Assembly (NCBI GenBank): GCA_014706295.1
Contig: JACSVZ010000002.1
Coordinates: 59,047,617-59,111,616 of the forward strand
Source of the DNA: Lycocorax pyrrhopterus obiensis
Lineage: Eukaryota; Chordata; Aves; Passeriformes; Paradisaeidae
DNA length: 64,000 nt
Direction of reading: 5' to 3'
Of this stretch, positions 9,491 through 22,719 are shown piece after piece; the stretch's first letter is position 1, and every line of letters begins with the position of its first letter. The notes under the pieces are model-generated. The model worked only from the letters and a program-made list of their open reading frames with translations. It was not told the origin of the DNA and searched no databases. Position numbers and translations under genes: made by a program.

Positions 9491-12400
9491 AATAAATGTT
9501 CTTATTAACTGCTCACATATTTTAGATGTAGATCTAGCCTTTTTAATTTCCGCATGAAATCCTTTGCAGAAAGGATAAATTGTATATAGATGCATCTTGC
9601 TTCTCTTGTTACCTTGAATTAGTGAACACTGGATTTTATGTGTTTTCATTGTTTTTTTGCAGATGACGTTCTTGTTCTCATGTGTTTCATAAGTGAATTG
9701 TGCATTGACCTCAAAAATACTCCCATCTCTACTTAAACACAATTCTGCCTCTGAATTTAACATGATTTTAGTTAATTATTAACATAATTTCATAGAATAC
9801 CTTTTAAATTTAGACTTGTTAAGATTATATATTTAATCCACGGTTGGAGTTAACAGGAACTGGATCAAACAAAACTCCACGTGCAATAGAATTGTCTCAG
9901 ACTCTGGTTAAAGGATAGCTCCTGGTCTAAAGTCTGTCCACTTTAGCTCATCACTCTCTTTGTGCACATCTGGTGTTCTCAGAGCTTGTTTGTCCCAATA
10001 TCCTTACCCGCACTCACAGTGACACAAACATTTTGCACAAGATTAACATGGCTGTGGTTCCAGAGCCCTTGCAGGAGGTGACTCCTAAACAGAGGGGGGG
10101 TCTTAACTCTATGGCATGATGCCCACACTGAGCACTGGGAATAGTGACACAGTGCTAGCAACTGCTGCTTGGGGTAGCAAGCACTACCTGCCCTACCTGC
10201 TGCGGACAGAATTCAGGAATCCTGTCCTCCAGACATGTTTTTAAATAAGGTGTTCCAGATCTTGCCCAGTACATAACTTGCATTTCCACAAGGAACAACC
10301 ATCACTGCCTGGAGCGGGAAGCTCCCAGAGCCCTTCACTTCTATTCTGCACAGTCTTTACCCAGGAACATCTACATTTTGCAGCTTTCAGTTCTGGTGAA
10401 CTCAAAATACTGCAGCAGCTTGAAGTAAATTAAAAATTAAAATTTGTGCTAAATTAAATAGAAAAAATTAATACTATGACTAACAAAGAACCTCTCATGT
10501 ATTAATATCAATTTAACACAAAATTCTGTTTTGAAATATCAATTTTGTTACATTTCTGTCCTGAATTCCTCCTAAACAAATGTGGTAGCAACATCAAGTT
10601 TCCCAACAAAAGCTGACAGGACAAAGCCACAGCAGCTATGTAGAACCACTGATTCTTTTGGTTCCTGGAAAGGTGGGAGACAGTTTATATTTTTTCCCCT
10701 CAAACAGGTAGAGGCCTTTTGAAGTTTGGGTTTATACATTTCCACATTCTTACCCTGTTATTGAAGAGGATGAAAATGACTTGAAATAGTGCAAGGCATC
10801 TCTGTAATTTCTCTCACCAGCAACCCACTTCCCCCTCCACTAAATTGCCATTGCTGTATTCAGTAGAGAAACACTTAATTTCCCTAAACACACTCACTCA
10901 CTTGAAGGATCATCTGATAACGTTATCAGTTTTAATGTTTCATAATGAATGAAAATGATTAGAAAACTTGGCATTTTCTCTAATGCAATTATTTCAATCA
11001 GCTCACAGAGTGAGTATGTTAGCATTTTTAAGACCTTGATATCTATAAAATTTCAATGGATTTATCTACGCAATGCAGTGAGAATGAATGGATTCCACTG
11101 TGAAGATGATGGTTTTAAAATCAGGTAAAATACGACTGATCCAGTTATGTGCAATATCTTCAACAATCATATTGAACCCTTCATAAATCACTTCTCCTTT
11201 CAAAAACACTGGAACAGATACAAGAAGGAGGCTGACAGGCTAATTATTCATGTATGCAATAGATGAAAACATTTCACTGGTACCTTGCTGGAGAACCATG
11301 GTAGATTAGATATCATGAAGACACACTCTGATGTAACATTTCCAGAGAACTGCTAGAGTGACAGAAGTGTGAGAAGCTCAATTCCAAGACCAACCCCCCA
11401 GTCTGGAGGTTTTTGACCCAATAGGTTTATATGTACCACTGAATAAGGTGAGCTCTTGGGGCAGTGAAAGTAGGCAATACCATCAACACTATGACAACAA
11501 TCCAGACCTTTAAAGGATGCTCAGGGTGGCTATTTACTCACTAACTGTTTTTGCAATTGGGCTAGCAAATGAACAATTCCTGTTCTCTACGAGAAAGCTC
11601 TCTTCTGTTCAGAGTTCCTTCAGTTTCTGCCAGATTGCTCACCACCATTCTACTTGCAGTACCACCAAATACACAGAAACACTGGGGTAAAATACCACTA
11701 TGGAATTCATTTTACAGCATCACCACCACCGACAGGATTTTGTTTCTGAGCAGTTATTTTCATGCAGCAAAAGGACATGTTGTTATTCATAAGGCATACA
11801 TTATTCTGCAAGTGAGACAAACAATAAATCACTGCCGGATCCCAGTATCTCTGGCACACTCCAAAGCTGCTGGTTTCTTCCCCTGTGTTGTCATGCTTCA
11901 GATCTTATTACCATCACAAAGATGATGAGGAATTTCCAAGTTACTTTAGTTCATTGCCAGCTGGCCTTCCCCTTCCATGAGGAAGGCTCAGTGAGCTGCA
12001 CAGTCTGTGGTGCTCACATTATGAGTTAAACTCAGTTAGGAGGCAATTAACCCAAGGGCTTTGCTCAGGACGTGTTCAAGACTTCACTCCAGGCCTCACT
12101 CATGGTCGCCTCATTGGTTTTAACTTCCCCCTGCAGGTTCCTACTGCAGCGCTCTGTGAGAGAGGCTAATTGTGGGGTGCCACGCAGACACACAAATAAG
12201 GCTTTCACAAACATCAGCAAAATCAGCATAACCACGCAGACCAGTTACCCAAATCTGGGTTACGCCAGAGACCTGTGCGGAACTGCCACTCCGAGCGCCC
12301 GCCCTGATGGCTTTGCTCAGAACTAGGCCTACAAAGGGCAACGGGCCCTGGCAATTCCGTTACCGATGGAAAACAGGAAGGTGACCAAGATGGTGAACTG

Positions 12401-15400
12401 GGCCAGCAGAGCTGAGGAAGTTGCTTCTTCATTCCACCTTTACCTGACTGGCCAGTTCATTGTGCAGCTAAGAGGATATCCAGGACTATTTCACTTTGAG
12501 CAATGGAAAGCTGCTCTCACTTTCTTGCGTTGCCAGAAGATCTGACAGGCTCTCAAAGAAGCTGGAGACTGGCAAGTGTAGGAATAATTTTGCACCTCTT
12601 TTTTTTCCAGCTATGCTCCCTGACTGCCAAAGGAGGCTCCCTGGAAGGTGCTCTACAGATGAATAAGCTGGTCTAACTCATCAGGTGGTGTTTGCTGGGG
12701 CACTGCAGTACTGGCATAGTCAGGGAAAAAAGGCTGGATGTTCAGCTAAATGAGAAAGATCACAGAATGGAGAAGTTCCATAGGTACTAACAAAAAGCTG
12801 GGCTCCAGCTCTATTCCAAGCCTGTACTTTGGTAAATATAAGGTTTATCTACTACACTGAAGAATCTGGAGTGTGGTCTCTACAAAAACCCTTTTGTCTC
12901 CCTTCACAGTGACAGCAGTGAATAGAAGTGATTCCCTGGCACAAGGCTTATGTGCTCAGCAGCTCTGTATATTTGTATCATGCAATACACCAGAACACCC
13001 CAGATTTATCTACCTCAATTTTACTTATCCTAGGGCATTTGTTCCAAACAAACCTTCATTATTCTATTATTGGGTTTTTTGCTAACGACCGTTTACTGTT
13101 AACACAAAAGATACATTGAAGAAATAGGCAACAAAATAACTTTCATTCTCTCTCCTCCTGAAAATTTTTAATTAAAAGACATCTCATAAAATATGAATTC
13201 ATATCCAATTTGTTTGCTTATCAAGTAAAAAGTAAGCACAGACACCAGCATCTAAAAATCTGAATAAAGATCAGCAAATAAGTAGCTAACAGCTACTTAA
13301 TGAAGATGCTCGAAAGGAATGCATGTAATCTGATTTGTACTGCATAATTCTTTTTGTATTATTTATTTTACACTTGAAATGACCTTATTTTATTTAATGC
13401 ATTCAGTCTCAGTAGCTCACTGATACAGAATCATTTAGCTTAAACTCTGATTAGGCAGCTGCTCTCCAGTTAAATCAGTCCCCTTCCCAACAGCAAAATT
13501 TTATTTGGCTGGTGAATAGCTCTATATCCTGACAGGAACTTGAAGCCCCATTTTGTCTCAGAAACCCTGTCCTGAAGTGTATCATCATACTCCATAAGGC
13601 CTAGCTTCAACTGAATCAACAGGAATTGAATGGGCTACGGAATTGGGCTCTAGAGAGGTCCATCCTCAGGTTTTTGAGGGGCTGGAGCGGAGGGTGCCCC
13701 TGGGAAGGCTTGCTGGACAGAACTGGAAAGACCCTACCAATGTTATACAGTAAACCCAGTTCATAAGATGAATTTCTGTGCCTCTGTCACCATTACAGAG
13801 ATGTTTTTGTGGCTGTAAAGGATAGCTGCATGATCTGGAAGGGAAACAAAGTATGAAATAAATATGAGACATGAGCAAACACAGATGGGTTTACAGAAAG
13901 AGAGTGGGAGAGAGAAAAGCACTTAGCTAAACCTCTTGTGGTCAGCTAAGAAATGTAAATTGTACAGTTTTGAGATAAAATATGATAATAAACTAAAATC
14001 ACTTGGTGGTTTTACGTTTACAACTACTAAATCAAAAAGAAACATGTAATTTACAGTGTGAAGGAAGAGGAAAAGGATAAAAGGATAGAGACCAATATGG
14101 TATAAAGCAGATACTTCATTATTTTAGAGCCTAATTCAAGCATATGCTGAATCCCTGCACTTTTCATGTAAGTTAGCAAGTGCCAAGCAGCTTGTAAGAA
14201 GCTCTCTTCTTCTCTCAGAATCAGGATCCCAGTCTGCTACATCACCTAAGAAAACCATTACCAAGTAAATGCATAACTGGTACTAAGTCTATGCTTTAAC
14301 ATATATAAACACCCCCCTAGAAAACGTTGTATTTTTCGCGATGTATATGCATATCTGTGTAGATACCCATATATTCCCCTCAACAGGCAGGGAAATTACA
14401 GACATGAGATCTGCAACACGAAATGCATGTGGGTCTCCAAAACCAGCCCTTGGGAGCACAAGGCCAGGAAGCACCAAGGAGGGTCAAATCAGTCATCAGC
14501 TCTCACTGGCTTCCAGTGGAAACAGAAGCTTGAATCTGGTGCCTGCACAGAGGCACGCAGTGCAATTTCAGACACACTGGGATATCTGAGGACAGATGTG
14601 ACACAACAGCACCAGCTGGATGCCAAGCATGATGTACTAGTACATGTAAAAGATCCATCTTTGGGCAACCAGAACTACCCTAGATAAACAGGTCCTTTGA
14701 GAATCTTTGCACACAAAGCCTTTGGGGATTTATTTTTAATCTCTTGGCAGCAACAAAAGATCCTCCATATTCATAATTTTTTAAAGTATGGCACTCATAC
14801 ATCAAAAGTCAGTGCTGCAGATCAACTGATCTCTCCATGGAGATAAGATATTCACTGAAACAGCAGAAATGCTATTAAAAAAAATAGTGGATTTCTACCA
14901 TGCTTCAGTGCATGTAAACCTGAAAATGTCTGTAATTAAACACTGTCCTGGAAGAAGTTTCCATAAGATTCACATTAGGCAGCTATATTTATTACTAAAT
15001 ATTTCCTGTTTTACCCAAACACATTCAGCAGTTTGCATTACAGAGCATAACCCCTTAATTCTCAAGTTAAATGCGATCACTGCAGATACTGGTTTTGCAC
15101 ATACCCAGCCCGTGCATGCCAATTTCAAGTGTCTGTAGCTTGATCAGGTGTCTGCTCATACAAAGGTACTTGTGATGGGGACCAGCTGGAAATAAGCCTG
15201 TGCACAGTTATAATGTGCGTATGAACATGTGTACAAGTTGAAAGAGCACCTGTTTTCCAGAGGGGAGATACCTTGGTCACACAATGTCATTATGGAGAAC
15301 TTGACAGTCCTCACCCTTCCAAAGCACATACACACACCCAAGAGCCAAATGGAAAAAGAGAAGCCAGTAAAAGGGTTAATGTCAATTGGTGTTACCTCTT

Positions 15401-18400
15401 CTGCTGCTGGATAAATGCTGTTTTCTAAAAACAGCAAATAGCCTTCCTGATTCTGGACTGGTGAAGTAGAAGGATTTTAAACTAAAATGTTTTCTCTATG
15501 AACCACAGTAAAAAAGTCCCAGTTTCCTCCAAACCCTAGAAATTCTACTACTCATTGTATTTATACAAAACCAAAGCCCAGCTATGAAAAATAATTTAAA
15601 CCTAACCACCCAGACATCCTTTTCGTGTGCTAGAATCTCATGCTTTTGGCCTCCTGCCTCTGTTTTAGGCATAGTCTGCATTCCCACTGACTTGACACAA
15701 CTGGCAATTTGTTACAGTGACAGAAAAATCAGGGCCACTTAATTCGCCAGCCTATGAGAATAAAGCAAGCTACTTTTCATAATGCATGTACAGGCATCAT
15801 GCAAGCATTCACTGGTAGCTGTGTCAGAATGCCTGGATATTGTGTGTTTGTCAGACTGTCATAAAGAGTTATAAATACACAGCTACAAACTGTAGATGAA
15901 GTCTTGCAGTATAGACAGGCTACATGCACCTAAATTAAGAAGGTGTTTTAATTTTCGATACAGAAAGATGCAGAACATCTTTTTGCTAAGATTTTCAGAC
16001 TGTGGTGATTTTGCACACGGAGAACCAATGCTTCCTCAGCTTCAGCAAGACCTACTGGATTCTGTGTGGTTCCATCAAATGACAGGCAGAAGAGGAAGCA
16101 ATATAGAAACCACTACAAAGGAGCCCTCCTGAGCACCGAGTCTCAGATTATAGGGACAAGACGGGGACAAGGTGAGAAAATAGACAGTATGTTGCCTCCT
16201 TTCTACCCCATTTCCCACTCCTTAACACCTTTATTTCCAACCCAGAAAGACAGGAGCAGTGAAAACTCCACAACCCCAGTCAAGCCATCCCACACAGAGA
16301 GTGGAGAGGAATTTTATACAAGTTACAGACATATTAATTCCAAATTCTCCTGAAAGTGTTGTAGGTGTTGCTGAGCACCTCCCTTACAGACATCTGCTCT
16401 TATGTCCATGCCTTTTTGTAATGAGTGATCACCTCAAATCAAATCCACTTTTTACTAAAGCATGAAGAAAGCACCTTTATCCATTAGCCTAGTTTCTGCT
16501 GCTTTCCTAATACTGAAATGGCGAAGGAGTCACTTGTATCTTTTCCTACTTCCCATAATCCGGCAGATCTCTTTTCCTTTTGGGTAGTTTCTTTACTCTC
16601 TCTCCTATTCTTCTTACTCTCTCTCTAGCTATTCTTTGCTAGAGCAACATACTTTTCCTCTTACTAAGGACTCTTTCATCCCAAATAAATGTCTTGCAGT
16701 ATCGACCCCCCACGCATCAGTTCCAGCTCTTCATCACCAAGTCCATTTTTCCTTCTGCAGACACCTGCATAATTATATTATGTGAAAAAGCTTATATAAA
16801 TCAGCTGTCATTGTCATATGTTCTAAAGAATTGACCTGCAATTGTTATCTACTGCAAACCTTCATCCCAATTACTTTTAGCCATTAAATCTAAGCCGTAA
16901 AGTCAAAAGTTGACTGAATATGGATTACTGAAGCTGCATTTTGGAAACAATAGTTTGTAATTTATTTACCTAAGTCCTACTTTCAAAGCTATTGTGATCT
17001 CATCCCCACAGGCCTCGAAATTGATTTTTGAAACAATACTTTAATTGCCTTCCTATCTGGCAAACTTTCTTTGGTGCTTGGCTCAGAAGCTGAGATTGAC
17101 CCTGCCTTTTCATGTCTGCATCTGTGCACTGATGTCATCTGCTCTCCATCCTCACTCACTGCTGCGTGTACCAGCACAACAGGGATGGTGAGCAACTGTT
17201 ACAACACAGGGAATATGTGGGCAACAAATGAAGCTTTCCTGATGCTTTCAATAAGCAGTGACTAACAGCTCTTCAAATTATCAAAACAGTGGCAAGAAGA
17301 AATTATATTTAAGGTTACATTTTCACCACTTCCTTATTTGTACATACAAAATATGTCCACATAACTGTATCAGCTAATTAGCTATGCAGGCATTCAAATG
17401 CCCTTTCAAATGCATCTGTACACGGTCAAATGTAGATTTTTCATACCTGAATGACAGTAAACAAACAAACCAGACGCCAAATAAAGATTTGGCTGTTTAA
17501 TCTAGAGGATATTGCATATTAAGAAACACATTCTAAGTTGTAACTGTATAAATTACTGCTATCCCTTTATACATTTTCAGTTTCTGCATGAAAAGAATCA
17601 CATTTGATCCACTGAAAATAAATCTGGTCAGAGGCTATTATAAAATGCAGAATGTGCTACCACAAACAGAACAAGCAAGCCTGTATAATTGGTACATTCA
17701 TAATTTATTTCAGAGTCACCCTGTTTTGCTGACACATATCTATTCTTCTTAAAACCTTTTCCAATGAGTTATTTTATTTTCCAATAAAGGCTATCTTAAA
17801 TCTCTCCTTTCTGTTTAATTCTGAGTATTTCCCCGCTTGAAAGTTCCAATGACTATCTGCAATAGTTATATGTAACCTTTCATATGCCCCTCTTTCTCAT
17901 ATAATTGTTCACCTTCTAGGACAAGGACTGGTATCAAACTTCCTTTCTTTTAATTAGGCTTCTTTCCTACTGCTAGGCAGCACATGTACCCCTTAGGCTT
18001 TCAGTTTACTAAATTAACTGTCAGCACTCTTTATGATCCCTCAACTTCTTTTCCCTCCACAGATTTATCTAATTTCATTATCCTTGGCAGTTCTGAAACC
18101 TTTCAAAATTTGGTCTGCTGAAAATCAATACTAGTACAAGAGGACATAACTGACACCCTGACAAGAGATAACTACAAATTTTGACCACACCTCTCTAGTT
18201 AGCCTTGACCAGTCTTCAGCTGTGATTCAGTGCCTAGAAGTAGAACTTGAGTGCGCTATACAAACCCTAAAACCAAAAGTGCATTCTTTCTCTAGAAAAA
18301 TATATACTCCTTTCCATTTCCTGAACATTTCTTCTCCTCATCACTTCTTCAACTACTTTTAGTGAAATTACATTACCTGACTGCTTTGCCTAAGGCAAAT

Positions 18401-21400
18401 GAATATAGATTATTTCAACATCTCTTTGTTTTCTTTTTTTCTTCTGGAGGGCGAGGCCAGCAATTTTATACTAGACTAGCAACATGCTGCAAAGTCAAAT
18501 TTAAAGAAATGCATGCCTCCTGCTCCAATTTTTGCTTTGAATATTAGTACTTCTTATATTGATTTGAAACATGAAAAATAACTGCGTGTGGCCATGAAAG
18601 TGCATAGGAAAACAAAATCTGTCAGTTACACTGAGCTACTTTTGTCATATCTGGCCTTCTGGGTCAATTCCAACTATATCACTCTAGTTAAGTCAGTGAC
18701 TTACTATCAGTTGCTTGCCAGCTCCTGGCAGTGTTCCATGACTACTTCTAGGTGACTCACAGAGCACGAGAGCAACCTTAAGGTAGCTTCAAATGACAAT
18801 AAAATGTGCAACTTGCCAGACCAAACACAATTTCTCTTTCTTCTAAGCCCCAGTCTCATCCTACCTGTGCTTCCTGTTCCAGCCTGCAGAACATTCAGAG
18901 TAGGAGGAAGGAGGTTATTTGAAGCATCAGCCTGGAGGTGTTTCCAACATGTGTCCACGATTAAGCAAAGATTTTCCTTTGATTTTGTCCAGCTAAAGAG
19001 CAGATGAAAGTAAATGGACATTTTTTTTCCCCCATGATTCTATCTTTTGCATTTACTTACTTCTGAAATGCTTTCCAAATGTTTTCTCAGGGTTTGGCCT
19101 AAAATCTTGATATGCTGCCTCCTAAAATTCTCCTCAAACATATGTTATTTGCCTTGAAGTTGATAGTGTCTTTCCACTTCAGAAAAAATCTTGTTAGAGG
19201 CACCATGAGATTCTCTATTTCCAGACCAAATCCATTCAGTTATCAAGGAAAGAATTAGGTCTTCTACAAAATCCAGTCAGGGCACCCACAGAGGAAGCTG
19301 ATCTGCTAAATAAGGAGGTGCCATTTTCCACAGCGCCTTTTCAAAGCTGAACTGCCATATGCTGCTACTCCTTCACTTGCATCCTCCCTGGAGGAAACCA
19401 GCTCTGTGTACTTCAGTCCACTGGCCCAGCCTTCCCCAAAATGGTGTGCACTTCACTTAGTTGCAGGCTAATGTCTTCTCATCCCACCCCACGGCACTGA
19501 AATATGGTTTTGGTGCCTTAGGCACCCTTCAAAGGAGCAGATGCTTCTTTTCCACACACGTGTCACCAGGCGACGTGATAGGGACACATGACCCTTTGAG
19601 GGACCATGGCAGCCTGAGTCACAGACACGAAGTGATTGGTGGAAGGAGGTGACAGATTTTCGCTCCATGTGTGACACTCTTTCGGTCTCTGGTTTCTTGT
19701 GAGGAGCACACAGGGTTGAGGAGGTGGAGGGAAGCCACAGTGTTGTTCTGATTCCCTTGCACTGCATCAAGGGAGGAGGGGGATAGGCAAAGGGAGAAGA
19801 GCTCTGCTAGGCCCAGCCTAAGTCTATCCCCATAACATGTTAAAAAGAACAACAAGCTTCAGTACATGTCATTGAGGCTGAGCAGTACTTTCTGTACTCC
19901 TTGTAGGCTCCCTGAAGAGTCCTGTGACACCAGAGCCCACCAGGAGTCAGGACTGTCTAGTGCAATAATGGAGCTCGTCCAGCCTGGTCCTTATCTTCTC
20001 CAGCCATGCAAGCATACAACCATTAGCTTCCCAGCCCTTTCTGGGCTCAAAAAGCTTTGAAACAAAGCTCCAGCCAAGACCTCCCTCTTGCAGCCTCACC
20101 TAAGCCTTCTCTCTGGCCACATCCTGCATGCCAGCTCACAGCAGGCACTCTTAACATCAACCCTCCAGCTGCTTTCATTGTCCTCCTCTCCAAAGGGACT
20201 TTGGCAACACTTTCCACATGTTTTGTCTCTGCAAAGCTACAAAGGCCGTGCCTCTCACACTCATGCCTGCCACTCCACTCACGAAAATAATGAAAACCAA
20301 AGGATGGAATGTGAGTGGGAAATAGAACCTGATAAATGAGACCGCTTTTACATAATTACAAAGCCCTAACCACAACTGTACTAATATACTTATTGCTGTG
20401 CTGTTGAGAATCCACTGCTGTAGCGAAAATGTAACATGGGCAAATAAGCAACATAAAAATGTTTTAAAATCCATTACTGGATCCCTGGAAACCCACATGT
20501 TGTTCTCTGGCATTCCAACACTTATCAGTTGGCTCGGATGAAATTATGGAAAAGGCAGAGGAACACTCTTTTCCTTATCACATTTGTTCATTATCTTCCA
20601 TCCTCACTATCACTGTATGAGATGCAAGCTCTGTGCCACCACCAATGCAGGGCACAATGTCATGCTCCCTCTTGCCTTTGCCTTTCATCCAGTCCCTACA
20701 TGGGGCTGAGGAGTTCATCCAGGAACCTGAAGTCAGGCATTGTTGATCCTAGCTGGTAAGGACCCACACCTTTATTCCGAGACAGTCCTATGAATATGCA
20801 GCTGGTGACTCTGAAGCCACTTTAGGTGACACCTGTTATTCCTGTGAATGGGTAAGTGAATGCACAAAACGAATGGAGAAAAACTCTTGCTTGTGACAAC
20901 AGAGGACAGAAAATAATGCAAACTGTACATATAAACAGCCTGAACACTGTTGCTCTTCTTTGACCTAGCACTATTTTAAGTCAAAGCACCAGTCTGTGGT
21001 AATTTTACACTAACTTATTTTAAGTGAAAGTGGATCACTGTATTATGACTATCTGAATACATTTAATGGTCAGGTGAAATTCCAGCAATGGATGGCTGTA
21101 AGTTGGACCATGTCTACTAGCTTTCATAGGTGGAAATAGGATGACAAAATCAGTAGTTAATAGAAGACTTCATTGGAAGGTTCAAAGAACCTCATACTGC
21201 ACATTCATGATGTATCCTGCTTTTGGGAGCAGTTTGCCCCTAGACGCCAACAATGCATTTTCGTTTACATTCTGAAAATAAACGGTCTGATTTCTTTTAT
21301 ACCTTTCTTATGCTATTTAATTTAACTTCAGCTGTGTCTCTTGCTTCACAATTTTTCCCTGAAATCTCCATTGATGCAGAGAATAACTCAAAAATTGTAG

Positions 21401-22661
21401 AGTAGGATCTTTCTGTGGTACAATTACTTTTTCTCTTTAGTAATGGTCCGCTTTTGAGAATGCCAAGAGTGGTGTAAAGGATGCCATGGAAGCAAAAATG
21501 TGGGGAAGGAATCATGTCACTAAACTTCTTTGATAGTTTGAATGTGCTTGAAAAATCTTCTTGACCAAGAAGAAAGCAAGAAGAGCCCAGAGAAATGCTG
21601 ACTCCAGAGGTCTCAGAAAATAATCAGGTGGCTGCCAGTATACATGACAAATCGTCATCTGACTTTGGTTTTTCATGCCGACACAGGCATAGAGCAACAT
21701 GCCCCCCTTATAACACTTTTTATAAGAAACTCAGTAAATCCAGTTTATTAAAAAGTATCAAAGTATGAGGTTTGGATCATACACCAGTCTTCTTTCACTT
21801 AAGCTAAAGCTGAATCCCTTCATTTGAGGAATAAATAAAAAAATTCTAGATAATCTTAAAAAAAAAAAGAATAAAACCAGTATTTAGAATTGCAGTAGGT
21901 TGTTGAACAAGGAGCCATGTTTGATATGAAACAAAAAAGCATGCATATCCACATGTGCAGCATTTGAACAGGTATTATTTGTCACAGTCTCCCACAGATG
22001 CTATCAGAGCTTACAGAAGCGCAATGGTTATTAAAAATGATTCACCGCACTTATTAACATGACAAAGCACAAGAACTGTGAACTAGTCATTAGAATGTAT
22101 GAGATTTGATAAATAAAAGGCTTTTCAATGTTCTCTAAGGACACACTCTTGAAACCCCTTACTTTTCATGAGTCCAGCAGCTTCAGGACACCGATGTACT
22201 CAGTAGTTTGTTTGTGTGAATTACGCACGAAGGGTCCCTTCCACTCATACCATTCTATTATCCGATGCCACTGGAATAGTGAGAGAAGCGGCCAATCTTT
22301 GATTGCAATTGCTCAGTTAAAATTTTCACCTACAGAAAACACAGTTTTGCTGTGCCAAGTCCAAGTTAGTGCATGTTTTGAAGGTATTCATGCTGATTCC
22401 CTTCCCGCGGGAGAAGAGCAGAGCTTGCCAAAGTGACTTCCAGATGGAAGGTGCATTCCTGCTCATATGGGTCTACAAACAGACCAAGCTGGGCAGTCCT
22501 GAGGCTGCTCTTGCTTGATCCAAGGGAGGAACCATCATCTTGGAACTCAAAGTGGAGGAAGAAAGCCAAGTGAGAATCACCCATTTTAAGTGAAAAGTAA
22601 TTAGGCAAGAACATCAGCAGATTGCAGTGGAAATTGAGAAGCCATAGAACAAATTGTTGCC
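9491..22661 (-). other. Long inferred intron segment, no gene recognised
   Basis: Thirteen kilobases without a recognisable exon, RNA gene or well-preserved transposon. ORFs reach 118 aa but have no domain signatures. CT-rich simple sequence occurs near 16595-16630 and an A-run near 21858-21869. A slightly GC- and CpG-richer patch at 12060-12370 is listed separately. A short CR1-like phrase near 13660-13710 is too weak to call. Confidence 0.5.
12171..12345. other. CpG-enriched patch with LTR-like left end
   Basis: Amid AT-rich intron this stretch holds several CpGs and starts 'tgtggggtgccacgcag'. Read on the minus strand it ends GGCACCCCACA, the style of a retroviral U5 end. No matching CA-bounded right end or target duplication was found. 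Open frames on both strands cross it without recognisable domains. It could be a decayed LTR, an alternative 5' exon or chance. Confidence 0.25.
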
Positions 22662-22719
22662 ATGGACTCAATGATCCTTGTGGATTCCTTCCAACTCAAG
22701 ATATTCTATGATTCTATGA
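22662..22719 (+). mobile_element. CR1 LINE 3' tail
   Basis: 'gactcaatgatccttgtgg', 'attccttccaactcaagat' and 'attctatgattctatga' form the canonical CR1 end with two copies of the terminal octamer. Only the last ~60 bases are preserved. Confidence 0.85.

Noticed and set aside
13620..13740. CR1-like phrase (ggggctggagcgg, ctgggaaggcttgc)
   Set aside because: Too short and diverged; the expected neighbouring CR1 blocks are absent.
15417..15435. Perfect small hairpin (GCTGTTTT...AAAACAGC)
   Set aside because: A stem of 8-9 bases is expected by chance in AT-rich DNA and lacks a miRNA-sized stem.
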